Source: Ga0077560 sp046330435
GTDB taxonomy: Bacteria; Actinomycetota; Thermoleophilia; Miltoncostaeales; Miltoncostaeaceae
DNA length: 64,000 nucleotides
Reading direction: 5' to 3'
Assembly (NCBI GenBank): GCA_046330435.1
Contig: JAXLST010000018.1
Coordinates: forward strand, 1 to 64,000
Made by a program: the position numbers and the translations under genes. Shown here piece by piece: positions 1 through 8,525 of this stretch (position 1 is its first letter; each line of letters begins with the position of its first letter). Under the pieces are notes generated by a model. That model searched no databases, had not been told where the DNA came from, and was given only the letters and a program-made list of their open reading frames with translations.

Positions 1-59
1 GCGGCGAGCAGGGTGCGGCGGCCCGGTCGGCGCACCCGCAGCGACAGCCGGGCGGTCAT
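1..59 (-). CDS. Start of a truncated gene (N-terminus only)
   Basis: An ATG on the minus strand at 59 overlaps the stop of the next gene in the usual ATGA arrangement. Nineteen codons can be read before the window edge. They encode a basic N-terminus (MTARLSLRVRRPGRR). This would be the third gene of the operon that begins with the response regulator at 1242. The basic start could precede a membrane segment or a signal peptide, but nothing more can be seen, so no function is assigned. Confidence 0.4.
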   Translation of the reverse strand, partial: MTARLSLRVRRPGRRTLLA

Positions 60-517
60 GCGGCCGCCTCCATGGCCCGGCCGCAGCCGCCGCACGCGCC
101 GCGCACCACCCCGCCACCCGGGCAGTGCGGGCACGGCCGCCATGCGCGCACCGCCAGGCGTGCGAGCACCGGCAGCGGCAGCCCGGCGGCCGGTGCCCCG
201 TCGGCGCCGGGCCTGCGGATGAGGGCGGAGGGGTCGCCGCCGGAGAGCATCGACACCAGCGACTGGACCGCGCGGCCGAGGTCGGCGGTCCCCTCCGAGG
301 CCCAGACGGCGGCGACCGCGGCGACCCACCGGGCCTCCACGCGCCCGTCCGGGAGGAGCACCGTCGTCGCGCCGAGGGCGCGGGCGAGGGCGGCCGCCGC
401 CCCGCCCGTCGCGGACGGCAGCAGCACGACGTCCTCGGGGCCCGCCGGCTCATGGACCACGCCGGGCACGCCGGCCGCGAGCACGGGATCCGGGACGACG
501 ATACGCACCCGGGTCAT
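56..517 (-). CDS. Hypothetical protein with C-terminal zinc-ribbon-like cysteines
   Basis: 153 residues, starting at the ATG that overlaps the response regulator stop (ATGA), so the two genes are translationally coupled. The first 130 residues are Ala/Gly/Val-rich, with alternating hydrophobic stretches but no membrane segment or signal peptide. The C-terminus carries a four-cysteine pattern (CPHC then CGGC, 10 residues apart) that looks like a small zinc ribbon. I do not recognise the family. Its position suggests that it works with the atypical receiver protein encoded immediately upstream. Compositional bias makes homology by eye unreliable. Confidence 0.6.
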   Translation of the reverse strand: MTRVRIVVPDPVLAAGVPGVVHEPAGPEDVVLLPSATGGAAAALARALGATTVLLPDGRVEARWVAAVAAVWASEGTADLGRAVQSLVSMLSGGDPSALIRRPGADGAPAAGLPLPVLARLAVRAWRPCPHCPGGGVVRGACGGCGRAMEAAA

Positions 518-1242
518 GCCCCCTCCGGCAGCAGGCGGTAGCCGATGCCCCACACGTTGCTGACGAACCGCTGCCCGGCCCCGCAGGTCTCGAGCTTGCG
601 GCGCAGGCGGCTCGCGTGGCTGTCGACGGTGCGGGTGCGACCGGTGGCGATGTACCCCCACACGTCGCGCAGCAGCTCCTGCTTGGTGAGGACGCGCCGC
701 GGGTCGCGGGCGAGTGCGTCAAGGAGGGCGAACTCCTTCGCCGACAGCTCCACGCGACGTCCGTTGACCGTCGCGCAGCGGGACCGGCGGTCCACCACCA
801 GCGGGCCGACGCACACGGCGTCGCGCAGGGTCTCGCCGCGGCCGCGGCGCACCAGCCCGCGGCAGCGGGCCAGCAGCTCCGCGTAGTCGTACGGCCGCAC
901 CAGGTGGTCGTCCGCGCCCTGCTCGATCGCGCGCACCACCTCCTGGGCGCCGCGGACCCGCGACACCGTGAGGACGGGGATGCCGGGATCCCACGGGCCG
1001 CCGGGCGTACCCCGGCGGAGCTGGTGCAGGAACTCGAAGCCCGAGGCCTCGGGGAGGTCCAGGTCGAGGATCGCGAGCTCCGGGGCCATGGACTGCAACG
1101 TGCGGCGCGCCTCGTCGGCGTCGGGCACCGACCGCACGCGGAAGCGGTCCGCCCGGAGCGCCTGCTCCAGCAGCCGGCGGCGGGCGGGATCGCCCTCCAC
1201 GAGCAGGACCAGGGGCGGGTGGTCGAGGGGCGTTGACGCCAT
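514..1242 (-). CDS. OmpR/PhoB-type response regulator with a degenerate receiver
   Basis: 242 residues. The ATG at 1242 was chosen because GGAG lies 7 nt upstream and the receiver fold begins at once. Further in-frame codons reach 1326 but are Pro/Arg-rich and lack a ribosome site. The N-terminal receiver has the phosphoacceptor Asp60 in a LDLDLP context. The C-terminal winged helix is typical (KEFALLDAL, TVDSHASRLRRKL, GIGYRLL). Two conserved receiver positions are altered. The acidic pair before the first turn reads EG instead of ED, and the invariant Lys of the KPF motif is Arg (VRPYD). Such changes are known in atypical, phosphorylation-independent regulators. No partner histidine kinase is adjacent. 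It reads away from the pentapeptide-repeat gene, so the two may share the 1243-1383 promoter region. Confidence 0.9.
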   Translation of the reverse strand: MASTPLDHPPLVLLVEGDPARRRLLEQALRADRFRVRSVPDADEARRTLQSMAPELAILDLDLPEASGFEFLHQLRRGTPGGPWDPGIPVLTVSRVRGAQEVVRAIEQGADDHLVRPYDYAELLARCRGLVRRGRGETLRDAVCVGPLVVDRRSRCATVNGRRVELSAKEFALLDALARDPRRVLTKQELLRDVWGYIATGRTRTVDSHASRLRRKLETCGAGQRFVSNVWGIGYRLLPEGA

Positions 1243-1383
1243 CTGAGGACTCCTTCGTCGAGCGGGTGCCGGCGGCCGCGTGCGCGGCCGGCACAGACAC
1301 AGAGGCGCGGGGGCGGGGGGAATCACCCCCCTGGCCCGCCGGAGCGCTCAGATGCGCGTCCACGCGGCCGATCACAGGCGCGT

Positions 1384-3681
1384 ATGAGCCCGGCCTTCGA
1401 CCGTCCTCGCCGGCGGAACCAGCCCCAGCAGCGCCAGCCCCTCCGGGAGCGCGACCTCACCGGCCGCGACCTGCGCACGCGCGACCTCGGGGGCAAGGAC
1501 CTGACCGGCGCCCAGCTGGGCCGCACCGACCTGCGCGGCGTGCGGATCGCCGGGTCGAACCTCACCGACGCGGTGCTCGCCGGCGCGCTGATGTCCGGCT
1601 GCGACCTGTCCGAGGCGATCCTGCTGGGCGCGCGGATGGGCGGCGTCGACCTGCTGCGCGCCACCCTGCGCGGCGCGGACCTCACCGGCGCGCACCTGTC
1701 CGGCGCGTCCCTGGGCTGGGCACACGCGGTGGGCGCCCGTTTCACCGAGGCCGTGCTGATGGGCTCCGACATCACCGAGATGGAGCTGCGCGACGCGGAC
1801 CTCTCGGGCGCGGACCTCTCGGGCGTGCACGGGCCGAACATCTCCGCCCCGCGCGCCATCCTGACCGGCGCGGACCTGCGGTTCGCACAGATCGACTGCG
1901 CGGACCTCACCGCGGCGAGGATGGACGGCCTGCGCGCCGAGGGCGCCCGCCTCGACATGGCCCGCATGGACGACGCCGTGCTGAGCGGCGCGGACCTGCG
2001 CGGTGCCGCGCTGGCCGCGGTGTCCCTGACCGGTGCGGAGCTGACCGGCGCGGACATGACCCAGGCCGACATGGCCCAGGCCGACCTGTCCGGCGCGGGC
2101 GGCCACCGCGCCCGCTTCGGCGAGGCCCGGCTGCGTCGCGCGACCCTCACCGGCGCGGACCTCACCGGCGCGTCGCTGCCCACCGTCTGCGCCCGCGGCG
2201 CGGACCTCACCGAGGCGCGGATGGGCGGGACGCTGCTGCAGCACGCGGACCTGAGCGGCGCGCTGCTGGCCGGGGCGTCGCTCGCGGACGCCCGCGCCGG
2301 CCGGGCCGTGCTGGAGCACGCGGACCTGACCGGCGCGGACCTCACCGGCGTGCGCCTCCCCGAGGCGGTGCTGCGCTTCGCCGCCCTCGGGGGCGCGTCC
2401 ATGGAGGGCGCCGACCTGTACGCCGCGGACCTGGCGTGGGCGACCCTGAGCGGCGCCTCGCTGCCCGGTGCCGAGCTCGGGCGCGCCGACCTCACCGGCG
2501 CGCGGCTGGAGGAGGCGGACCTCACGGGCGCCCGACTCGCCGAGGCGGACCTCACCGATGCGGGGATGGCCGGCGCGGGCCTCGCCCGCGCGGTGCTCAC
2601 CGGCGCGACGCTGCTGTGCGCCGACCTGCCGGGCGCCGACCTCACCGCGGCGCAGGTGAACCGGGGCGACCTCACCGAGGCCGACCTCACCGGCGCGGAC
2701 CTCACCTCCGCATCCCTGCGCGGCGCCGACCTCACCGACGCCGTCGCCCCCGGGGCGCGCCTCGCGTCCGCGGACCTCGGCGGCGCGCTGCTCACCGGCA
2801 CCGACCTGAGCGGCGCGGAGCTCGGCGACGCGCTGCTGGTGGACGTGTCCGTGACCGAGGCCGACCTGTCCGGCGCCGGGCTGGCGGGCGCCGACCTGAC
2901 CGGCGCGACTCTCGCCGACAGCGGCATGGCCGGCGTCGTGCTCACCGGCGCCTGCCTGGTGGGCGCCGCGGCCACCGACTGCGACCTGTCCGGTGCGAAC
3001 CTGGGCGGGGCAGACCTCACGCGCGCCACCCTCGTGCGGACGAGCCTCGCCGGGGCGCGTCTGGGGGCGGCGGTCCTGGTGGGGATCACCCTCGAGGACG
3101 TCGACCTCTCGGGGGCGCTGCTGCCCGGGGCGTCGCTGCCCGGCGCGCGGCTGCGCGGCACCGTGCTGGAGGGGGCGGGCCTGCCGGGCGCCGACCTGTC
3201 CCGGGCGGAGCTCACCGGGGCCCGGATGCGCGGCGCGGACCTCGCCGGCGCGGACCTCTCGTACGCCGAGCTCACCGGCGCCGACCTGCGCGGGGCGGGG
3301 CTCACCGGGGCGCGCCTGCCGCGTGCGCTCATGGACGGCGCGCGCCTGGCCGGCTGCGCCCTCGGCTCCGCCGACCTCACCCGCGCGCGGCTGCAGCGCG
3401 CCGACCTGTCGGGCACCGCCCTGGACGGCGCGGACCTCACCGGCGCGGACCTCACGGGCGCCAGCCTGCGCGACGCCGACCTCGGCGCCGTGAACCTGTC
3501 GTGGGCGCGCCTGGACGGCGCCGACCTGGGCGGCACGGACATGAGCGCCGCCCGGCTGTCCTGGGCGACCCTGGCGGGGGCCACCGAGCCGGCCATCGCA
3601 CCGCCCATCGGCCTGCCCGGACCCGTCGCCGGCGGCGCGGCGTCCGCGGGGCCGCGACTCCACAGCGGCGCGGCGGACTGA
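1384..3681 (+). CDS. Giant pentapeptide-repeat protein
   Basis: 765 residues. After a basic, Gln/Arg-rich N-terminal tail (about 23 residues), an essentially uninterrupted run of about 140 pentapeptides of type A(D/N)LXX continues to about residue 733. A Pro/Gly/Ala tail of about 30 residues follows. Known pentapeptide-repeat proteins fold into a right-handed four-sided beta-helix, four repeats per turn. This one would make about 35 turns. MfpA/Qnr-type members imitate DNA and bind gyrase, but they are about 180-220 residues, so function cannot be transferred. There is no signal peptide or membrane segment, so a cytoplasmic rod is likely. The 15-nt periodicity leaves the other frames and strand largely open, and long apparent reading frames there are artefacts. 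The start has only a weak ribosome site. Confidence 0.92.
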   Translation: MSPAFDRPRRRNQPQQRQPLRERDLTGRDLRTRDLGGKDLTGAQLGRTDLRGVRIAGSNLTDAVLAGALMSGCDLSEAILLGARMGGVDLLRATLRGADLTGAHLSGASLGWAHAVGARFTEAVLMGSDITEMELRDADLSGADLSGVHGPNISAPRAILTGADLRFAQIDCADLTAARMDGLRAEGARLDMARMDDAVLSGADLRGAALAAVSLTGAELTGADMTQADMAQADLSGAGGHRARFGEARLRRATLTGADLTGASLPTVCARGADLTEARMGGTLLQHADLSGALLAGASLADARAGRAVLEHADLTGADLTGVRLPEAVLRFAALGGASMEGADLYAADLAWATLSGASLPGAELGRADLTGARLEEADLTGARLAEADLTDAGMAGAGLARAVLTGATLLCADLPGADLTAAQVNRGDLTEADLTGADLTSASLRGADLTDAVAPGARLASADLGGALLTGTDLSGAELGDALLVDVSVTEADLSGAGLAGADLTGATLADSGMAGVVLTGACLVGAAATDCDLSGANLGGADLTRATLVRTSLAGARLGAAVLVGITLEDVDLSGALLPGASLPGARLRGTVLEGAGLPGADLSRAELTGARMRGADLAGADLSYAELTGADLRGAGLTGARLPRALMDGARLAGCALGSADLTRARLQRADLSGTALDGADLTGADLTGASLRDADLGAVNLSWARLDGADLGGTDMSAARLSWATLAGATEPAIAPPIGLPGPVAGGAASAGPRLHSGAAD

Positions 3682-3703
3682 CGGCGGCGGCCGGGGGCCG
3701 GGG

Positions 3704-3709
3704 TACCCT
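3704..3709 (+). promoter_or_regulatory. -10 element of corA, leaderless type
   Basis: TACCCT ends 6 nt before the corA ATG, so transcription would begin at or next to the start codon. A TGACGG-like -35 at 3679-3684 is 19 bp away, which is long. No Shine-Dalgarno sequence is present. The same TAnnnT-6/7-start spacing recurs at 28272, 41230, 41310, 54839 and 58907. Confidence 0.4.
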
Positions 3710-3715
3710 GGCGCC

Positions 3716-4678
3716 ATGGCCGGTGACGACGCGATCCTGGTGACCTGCCCGGCGGGATCCGCCGCCGCGGCCGACCCCGACCGCATCCGCGAGCACCTGC
3801 GGGACGGCACGTTCTTCTGGCTCGACCTCGCCGACCCCGACGCGGACGAGCTGGAGATGCTGTCCCGGGACTTCGGGGTCCATCCCCTGGTGCTCGAGGA
3901 CATGAGCAACTTCGGCCAGCGCCCGAAGGCCGAGGACTTCGACACCTTCCTGTTCGTGGTGGCGTTCGGCTGCCGGGAGGACGGCGCGCTGGAGGAGGTC
4001 CACTGCCTGCTCTCGGAGGGCTGGCTGGTGACCGCCCACCGCGGCGCGGGCGGCCACCTCACGGGGCTGCGCGACCGGTTCGCGCGCCGGGGCCGCGCGC
4101 CCGCGAACGCCGCGATGCTCCTGCACGGCGTGCTGGACGCGCTCGTCGACAGCTTCTTCCCGGCGCTCGCCGAGATCGACGAGGAGGTGTCCCGCATCGA
4201 CGAGCGCCTCGACGAGGCCGCCGGCGACGTGCAGCACGACATCTTCGACGCCAAGCGCCGGCTGGTGGCCCTCAACCGCGTGGCCGGCCCGCAGCGCGAC
4301 CTCGCCGGGCGCCTCGCCGGCGGCATCCAGCCGCTGCCCGGCGCGACCCCCGAGAGCGACCGCTACCTGCGCGACGTGTACGACCACACGGTGCGCATCG
4401 AGGAGCTCACCGACGTGTACCGGGACCTCCTGAACGGCGCCACCGAGGTGCACCTTTCCACGGTGTCGAACCGCCTCAACGAGGTGATGAAGCAGCTCAC
4501 CGTGATCGCCACCGTGTTCCTGCCGCTCACGTTCCTGACCGGGTTCTTCGGCCAGAACTTCGGCTGGATGGTGGACCACGTCGGCGGCCCGGCCCCCTTC
4601 CTGCTGCTGGGGGTGGGGCTCCAGGCCGCGACGGTGGGCGCCCTCCTCCTGCTGTTCAGGAGGAGGGGCTGGATCTGA
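3716..4678 (+). CDS. corA: CorA-family magnesium/divalent cation channel
   Basis: 320 residues, a normal length for CorA. The large N-terminal cytoplasmic domain and long stalk helix (roughly residues 1-255) are followed by two C-terminal membrane helices (about 262-283 and 293-315) and a short basic tail. The selectivity loop that reads GMN in classical CorA is GQN here (residues 279-281, FFGQNF). The Asn is kept and the Met is replaced. CorA works as a homopentamer in the plasma membrane and imports Mg2+ or other divalent ions. The changed loop may shift ion preference, which is inference. The gene is followed after 6 bp by a convergent glycosidase gene and appears monocistronic. Confidence 0.93.
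   Translation: MAGDDAILVTCPAGSAAAADPDRIREHLRDGTFFWLDLADPDADELEMLSRDFGVHPLVLEDMSNFGQRPKAEDFDTFLFVVAFGCREDGALEEVHCLLSEGWLVTAHRGAGGHLTGLRDRFARRGRAPANAAMLLHGVLDALVDSFFPALAEIDEEVSRIDERLDEAAGDVQHDIFDAKRRLVALNRVAGPQRDLAGRLAGGIQPLPGATPESDRYLRDVYDHTVRIEELTDVYRDLLNGATEVHLSTVSNRLNEVMKQLTVIATVFLPLTFLTGFFGQNFGWMVDHVGGPAPFLLLGVGLQAATVGALLLLFRRRGWI
4641..4667 (+). terminator. Hairpin inside the 3' end of corA
   Basis: A perfect 11-bp stem (CCCTCCTCCTG pairing with CAGGAGGAGGG) with a 5-nt loop lies in the last codons of corA. It encodes the Leu-rich end of the last helix and the RRR tail. It sits where a terminator is needed between convergent genes only 6 bp apart. There is no U-tract, so it is either a GC-type terminator or a coincidence of coding repeats. 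Confidence 0.4.
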
Positions 4679-4684
4679 CCGGCG

Positions 4685-5863
4685 CTACGGGCGCAGGTCG
4701 GGGGTGAGCGCGCCCTTCGGCGTGAGCGAGGTGAACACCGAGTAGGCCGGCTTCTGGGAGCCGTCCTCGCGGATGATCCCGCCGGGCCAGTTGGGGTTGT
4801 CCTGGTAGTTGAACCAGAAGATCGCGGAGATGCGCTTCTGGTTCCTCACCTGCGGGTGGTTGAAGATCTGCCGCATGTACGTCGCCTGCTGGGCGTCGCT
4901 GACCTTCACCGTCCGGAACGGCGTCGTCGCCGTCGTGTAGCCCGCCTCGGTGATGTAGAGCTTCATCTTGGGCTTGCGGATGAGCGCGCGGCGCTTCGCC
5001 CCGCGGGCCGCCCGGATCTCCCGCGCGCGGCGCGCGTCGAGCGTGGCGAAGATCTCGTTCATGCTGTTCCAGCTCGGGAACGCGCGGGTGCGCGAGATCG
5101 GCGCGGCGGCCGGGTACACGTGCTGCGAGTACGCGTCGAACTTCACGCTCAGCGGCGCGCCGGCGATCCTCCGGAGCCAGGTGCGGGAGCCCACGTTGCC
5201 GTCGCCGTCGCTGGAGCGCGGCGACGCCACGCCGGCGATCACGATGGCCGAGGGGTTCCCCGCCTTGACGGCCGGGTAGGCCTCCCGGAGCAGGCGCAGG
5301 TAGGTCGGCACCTGGGAGGAGCCGTCCGCGTTGCGCAGGAACTCCTCGATGCCCGGCTCGTTCCACACCTCGATGAGGCGCACGCGGCCCAGCGGCGTGC
5401 TGCGGCCGGCGGGGGTGAAGCTGCCGCTGTACCGGGTTGCGACGGCCTGCATGAACGGGCCGTAGGTGCCGGCGGCGGGGGCGAACGGGTTGTACTGGCT
5501 GTCGTCGGCCTTCAGGCCGCCCGTCGCCCAGGTGGGCGAGCTGTACACCGACACGAGCACCGTGATGCCGCGGTCCAGGTAGCCCTGGATCTTGGCGTCG
5601 GACGTCCGCCAGTCGTAGGCGGGGTCGTTCGGGTCGGTCGGATTCGCCGGCTGCGTCGGCGCGATCTCATTCCAGAAGAGGTCGACGCGGGCGACGCGGA
5701 CGCCGGTGGCCTTCGCGGCGTCGAGCCGGGCCGGGATGTCGGCGAGCGGGGTGGCGGCCAATCGGTCGTCCTGCAGGGCCGCGATAGCACCCATTCCGGA
5801 TGCGGGGATCACGGTCAGCGCGGCGGCAGCGGCCAGCGCGCTCAGGGTGAGGCGATGGGGCAC
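4685..5863 (-). CDS. Secreted clan GH-A glycoside hydrolase
   Basis: 392 residues, GTG start at 5863 preceded by AGGGAG. A signal peptide is evident (residues 1 to about 25, hydrophobic LSALAAAAALTVIPASG). The catalytic barrel shows the clan GH-A signature: NEP at 168-170 (WNEPG, acid/base Glu169) and the second glutamate in YITEAGY (Glu306, nucleophile). WATGG and SVYSSPTWA fit the third and fourth strands. The sequence resembles GH39/GH5-like glycosidases often found in soil actinobacteria, but the family and substrate cannot be fixed by eye. It acts outside the cell on a beta-linked glycan, by inference. It stands alone, convergent with corA and upstream of tadA on the same strand. Confidence 0.85.
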   Translation of the reverse strand: MPHRLTLSALAAAAALTVIPASGMGAIAALQDDRLAATPLADIPARLDAAKATGVRVARVDLFWNEIAPTQPANPTDPNDPAYDWRTSDAKIQGYLDRGITVLVSVYSSPTWATGGLKADDSQYNPFAPAAGTYGPFMQAVATRYSGSFTPAGRSTPLGRVRLIEVWNEPGIEEFLRNADGSSQVPTYLRLLREAYPAVKAGNPSAIVIAGVASPRSSDGDGNVGSRTWLRRIAGAPLSVKFDAYSQHVYPAAAPISRTRAFPSWNSMNEIFATLDARRAREIRAARGAKRRALIRKPKMKLYITEAGYTTATTPFRTVKVSDAQQATYMRQIFNHPQVRNQKRISAIFWFNYQDNPNWPGGIIREDGSQKPAYSVFTSLTPKGALTPDLRP

Positions 5864-5943
5864 GAGTCGTCTCCCTACGGTTCGTGAGCGAGTGGCGACA
5901 CTACCATCGGCCCTCCGCCGGGCGGTCCCGCCCGGGTGAGGCG

Positions 5944-6402
5944 TCAGCGCCGTTCCTCGAAGAACCGGCGCATCACCTCGAGTGCATCGGCCGCCAGCAC
6001 GCCGCCCTGCACCTCCACCCGGTGCAGCAGGCGCGCGTCCTGGAGCGTGTTGATGACGCTGCCGGCCGCCCCCACCTTGTGGTCGGGCGCGCCGTAGACC
6101 ACGCGGGCGACCCGGGCCTGCTGGATCGCGCCGGCGCACATGGGGCACGGCTCCAGCGTCACGTACAGGACGGTCCCCACGAGCCGCCAGCCGCCCAGGG
6201 TGAGGGCGGCGTTGCGGAGCGCCACGATCTCCGCGTGGGCGGTGGGATCGCCGTGCAGCTCCCGCTCGTTGCGGCCGGTCCCGACCACCTCGCCGTCCCG
6301 CACCACGACGGCCCCGATGGGCACGTCGCCGTGCTCGCCGGCGGCGACCGCCTCGCGCAGCGCCAGCCGCATGAACTGCTCGTCACGTGGGAACACGCCC
6401 AT
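5944..6402 (-). CDS. tadA: tRNA-specific adenosine-34 deaminase TadA
   Basis: 152 residues, full length. The zinc/catalytic motifs of the cytidine-deaminase fold are intact: HAE at 56-58 (zinc His56, proton-shuttling Glu58) and PCPMC with zinc ligands Cys86 and Cys89. TadA deaminates A34 of tRNA-Arg(ACG) to inosine so that one tRNA reads the CGU, CGC and CGA codons. Its substrate tRNA is encoded in this window at 59962-60035. A weak AGGA lies upstream of the chosen ATG. The other possible identity is a guanine or cytosine deaminase, but the length and the PCPMCAGA context favour TadA. Confidence 0.93.
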   Translation of the reverse strand: MGVFPRDEQFMRLALREAVAAGEHGDVPIGAVVVRDGEVVGTGRNERELHGDPTAHAEIVALRNAALTLGGWRLVGTVLYVTLEPCPMCAGAIQQARVARVVYGAPDHKVGAAGSVINTLQDARLLHRVEVQGGVLAADALEVMRRFFEERR

Positions 6403-6498
6403 GGCGGGATCCTGTCACTCATGTTCCCGATCCGCGTGCGGTCTGCTGGACTTCCCGGCACCGACCCGGCGGCGCGCGCCGCACGACCTGGAGGGAAC

Positions 6499-7278
6499 AT
6501 GGCGGACACCACGGACCGCGGGGGCAACGGCGGCCGGCGCACCATCCGCCGCGGCCGCCTGGCGATCAGCGGCCGCGCCGTCGAGCACATCACCCAGGCC
6601 GACCACGGCCTGCTGCGCCGTGAGCGCGACGCGAGCTTCGTGCACACCGACCCCTGGCGGGCCCTGCGGATCCTCGGTGAGTTCGTGGACGGCTTCGACG
6701 CCCTCGCCCGGGTGGGGCGGTGCGTCACGGTGTTCGGCTCGGCGCGTGTGCGGCCCGGCAATCCGTACTACGAGGCGGCGGTGGAGGTGGGCAGGGGCCT
6801 CGCCGAGTGCGGGTACGGGGTCATCACCGGCGGCGGCCCCGGGGTCATGGAGGCCGCGAACAAGGGCGCCCATGAGGCCGGCGGGCTGTCCATCGGCTGC
6901 AACATCGAGCTGCCGCACGAGCAGCGCGGCAACGAGTTCGTGAACCTCCGGATCGACTTCCGGTACTTCTTCGTGCGCAAGACGATGTTCGTGAAGTACT
7001 CGGAGGGGTTCGTGGTGTTCCCAGGCGGGTTCGGAACCGCCGACGAGCTGTTCGAGGCGCTCACCCTCATCCAGACCGGCAAGACCAACCGGTTCCCGCT
7101 GGTGCTGTTCGGGTCGGAGTTCTGGGGCGGGCTGGTCGAGTGGGCGCGCACCCGCCTGGTGGACGAGGGGATGATCTCCGCCGACGACCTCGACCTGCTG
7201 CAGATCTGCGACTCCGCCGAGGAGATCTGCGACGTGTTCGCACAGGAGATGCGGGGCGATGGGGCGCGCGCCGAGTAG
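6499..7278 (+). CDS. LOG/TIGR00730-family nucleotide phosphoribohydrolase
   Basis: 259 residues. The ATG at 6499 has GGAGGG directly upstream. The Rossmann-like lysine-decarboxylase-like fold carries the family hallmarks GGGPGVMEA (residues 111-119) and PGGFGTADE (175-183). LOG proteins cleave the N-glycosidic bond of nucleoside 5'-monophosphates, including cytokinin riboside monophosphates, despite frequent annotation as lysine decarboxylase. The basic N-terminal extension of about 70 residues matches the longer actinobacterial form. It is cytoplasmic. The last codons overlap the start of the small membrane protein that follows. Confidence 0.9.
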   Translation: MADTTDRGGNGGRRTIRRGRLAISGRAVEHITQADHGLLRRERDASFVHTDPWRALRILGEFVDGFDALARVGRCVTVFGSARVRPGNPYYEAAVEVGRGLAECGYGVITGGGPGVMEAANKGAHEAGGLSIGCNIELPHEQRGNEFVNLRIDFRYFFVRKTMFVKYSEGFVVFPGGFGTADELFEALTLIQTGKTNRFPLVLFGSEFWGGLVEWARTRLVDEGMISADDLDLLQICDSAEEICDVFAQEMRGDGARAE

Positions 7279-7468
7279 CGGCGAGACGCCCCGGCAGCTG
7301 GCGATCCGCCGGCTCACCCGCGTGGGGATCTTCACCACCGCGGGGCTGGTGGTGGGCACCGTCGCCCAGGTCGCCACGGGCGACCCGGTGTGGAGCGCCG
7401 TGGGCGCCGGCGCCGGCGCCGTCATCGCCGTGCTGATGAACCGCCTGGGCCCCCGGCGGCTCGGCTGA
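7259..7468 (+). CDS. Small two-helix membrane protein
   Basis: 69 residues, beginning 20 nt inside the LOG gene (AGGAG about 12 nt upstream). Two hydrophobic segments (residues 22-39 and 44-60) are separated by a short polar turn (TGDP), giving a hairpin membrane protein with a basic tail. No family is recognised. Its stop overlaps the ATG of the following reductase gene (TGATG), so LOG, this protein and the reductase form one coupled operon. Confidence 0.6.
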   Translation: MGRAPSSGETPRQLAIRRLTRVGIFTTAGLVVGTVAQVATGDPVWSAVGAGAGAVIAVLMNRLGPRRLG

Positions 7469-8203
7469 TGCGCCTCCTGCTGGGCACCGACGGCGACGGC
7501 GACGCGGCCGCGGCCTTCACGCGCGGCGACCGTGCCCCCGTCGACGGCCGCCCCTGGGTGCTGGCGAACATGGTGGCGAGCGCGGACGGGGCGACCGCCG
7601 TGGAGGGCGAGGTCGGAAATCAGGCCCCGCCGACCGCCGGGTGTTCCACCACCTGCGCGGCCTCGCCGACGCGGTGATGGCGGCGGCGACACGGTGCAAC
7701 GCCGACCGGTACGGCCCGGCCGCCCCGCCCCGAGGTCCGCGCGGCGCAGGCCGCCATGACCAGGCGGAGGTGCCGCCCGTCGTGGTGAGTGCCCGCGCCG
7801 TCGACCTGGACTGGGGCGCCCCGCTGTTCGCCGAGGCCGAGGTGCCCACGGTCGTGGCCGCGCCGGCCGACGCCGACCCGGCCCGCCTGGAACGGGCGCG
7901 GCGCGCCGGGCGGCTGGTGGTGGCCGGCAGCGGCGGCGTGGACCCGCGGCCGTGCTGCGCGACCTGGCGCCCGGCACCGGAACCGTGCTGTGCGAGGGCG
8001 GCCCGGGGCTCATCGCCCAGCTCGCCGCCGCGGGCTGCCTGGACAAGCTGTTCCTCACCGTGTCGCCCCTGCTGGTGGGTGGCGACGCCGCCCGCGTGCT
8101 GCGCGGCGACGCCCTGGACCCGCCCCTGCCGCTGCGCCTCGCCGCCGCGGCGGAGGAGGACGGGATGCTGTTCCTGCGGTACCTGGTGGGCCATGGCCGC
8201 TGA
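7468..8203 (+). pseudogene. RibD C-terminal-type reductase, broken by frameshifts
   Basis: The start (ATG at 7468) and the N-terminal motif RPWVLANMVASADG are those of the pyrimidine-reductase (RibD C-domain/DHFR-like) family. The reading frame is lost near 7615-7640, where the protein continues one frame over as DRRVFHHLRGLADAV. It wobbles at 7690-7780 and shifts again near 7945, after which a clean C-terminus (VLCEGGPGLIAQL, LTVSPLLVGG) runs to the stop at 8201-8203. The two main shifts look like single-base losses. An intact protein would be about 245 residues and NADPH-dependent. Either the gene is decayed or the sequence carries indel errors here. The next two genes are affected as well. 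Confidence 0.8.
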
Positions 8204-8525
8204 TCCCGCCGCCGTCCACCGGGACGCGCTCGAGGCGCTGCGCGGCGCGGTGCGCAGCCTCGCCCCCGACACCCCCGCCGCGGAGGTGCCGGACCGCGTC
8301 GCGGCCGCGGCGGCCGGCGCGGACGCGGCGGCGATGGCCGTCACCTACGTGTACGCCGCCCGGGTGGGCGGGGCGGCGGCAGATCCCGAGCTGGCCGCCC
8401 GGTGGCTCCGGGGCTGGACGGCCGCGGCCCGCCGGACCCCGGCGGAGGGACTCGCCGCCCTGGTGGACGGCATCCGCTTCGCCGAACGGCTCCACCGATC
8501 GTTGGGAATCGCCCGGGAGGGGTGA
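8193..8525 (+). CDS. Hypothetical Ala-rich protein
   Basis: 110 residues, starting 10 nt inside the end of the reductase gene, so probably coupled to it. It is Ala/Arg-rich and predicted helical, with no signal peptide or membrane helix. The core (AMAVTYVYAARVGG and RWLRGWTAAARR) looks like a small soluble helical bundle. I do not recognise the family. It reads cleanly between two frameshifted genes. Confidence 0.55.
   Translation: MAADPAAVHRDALEALRGAVRSLAPDTPAAEVPDRVAAAAAGADAAAMAVTYVYAARVGGAAADPELAARWLRGWTAAARRTPAEGLAALVDGIRFAERLHRSLGIAREG

Noticed and set aside
1323..4326. Very long open frames (761 and 984 codons) on the minus strand opposite the pentapeptide-repeat gene
   Set aside because: They arise from the 15-nt repeat period of the sense gene, are Arg/Ala/Ser- or Gly/Arg-rich, and have no motif, ribosome site or independent conservation.
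6499..7278. Lysine decarboxylase
   Set aside because: GGGPGVMEA and PGGFGTADE mark the LOG/TIGR00730 family. The decarboxylase name is a historical misannotation.
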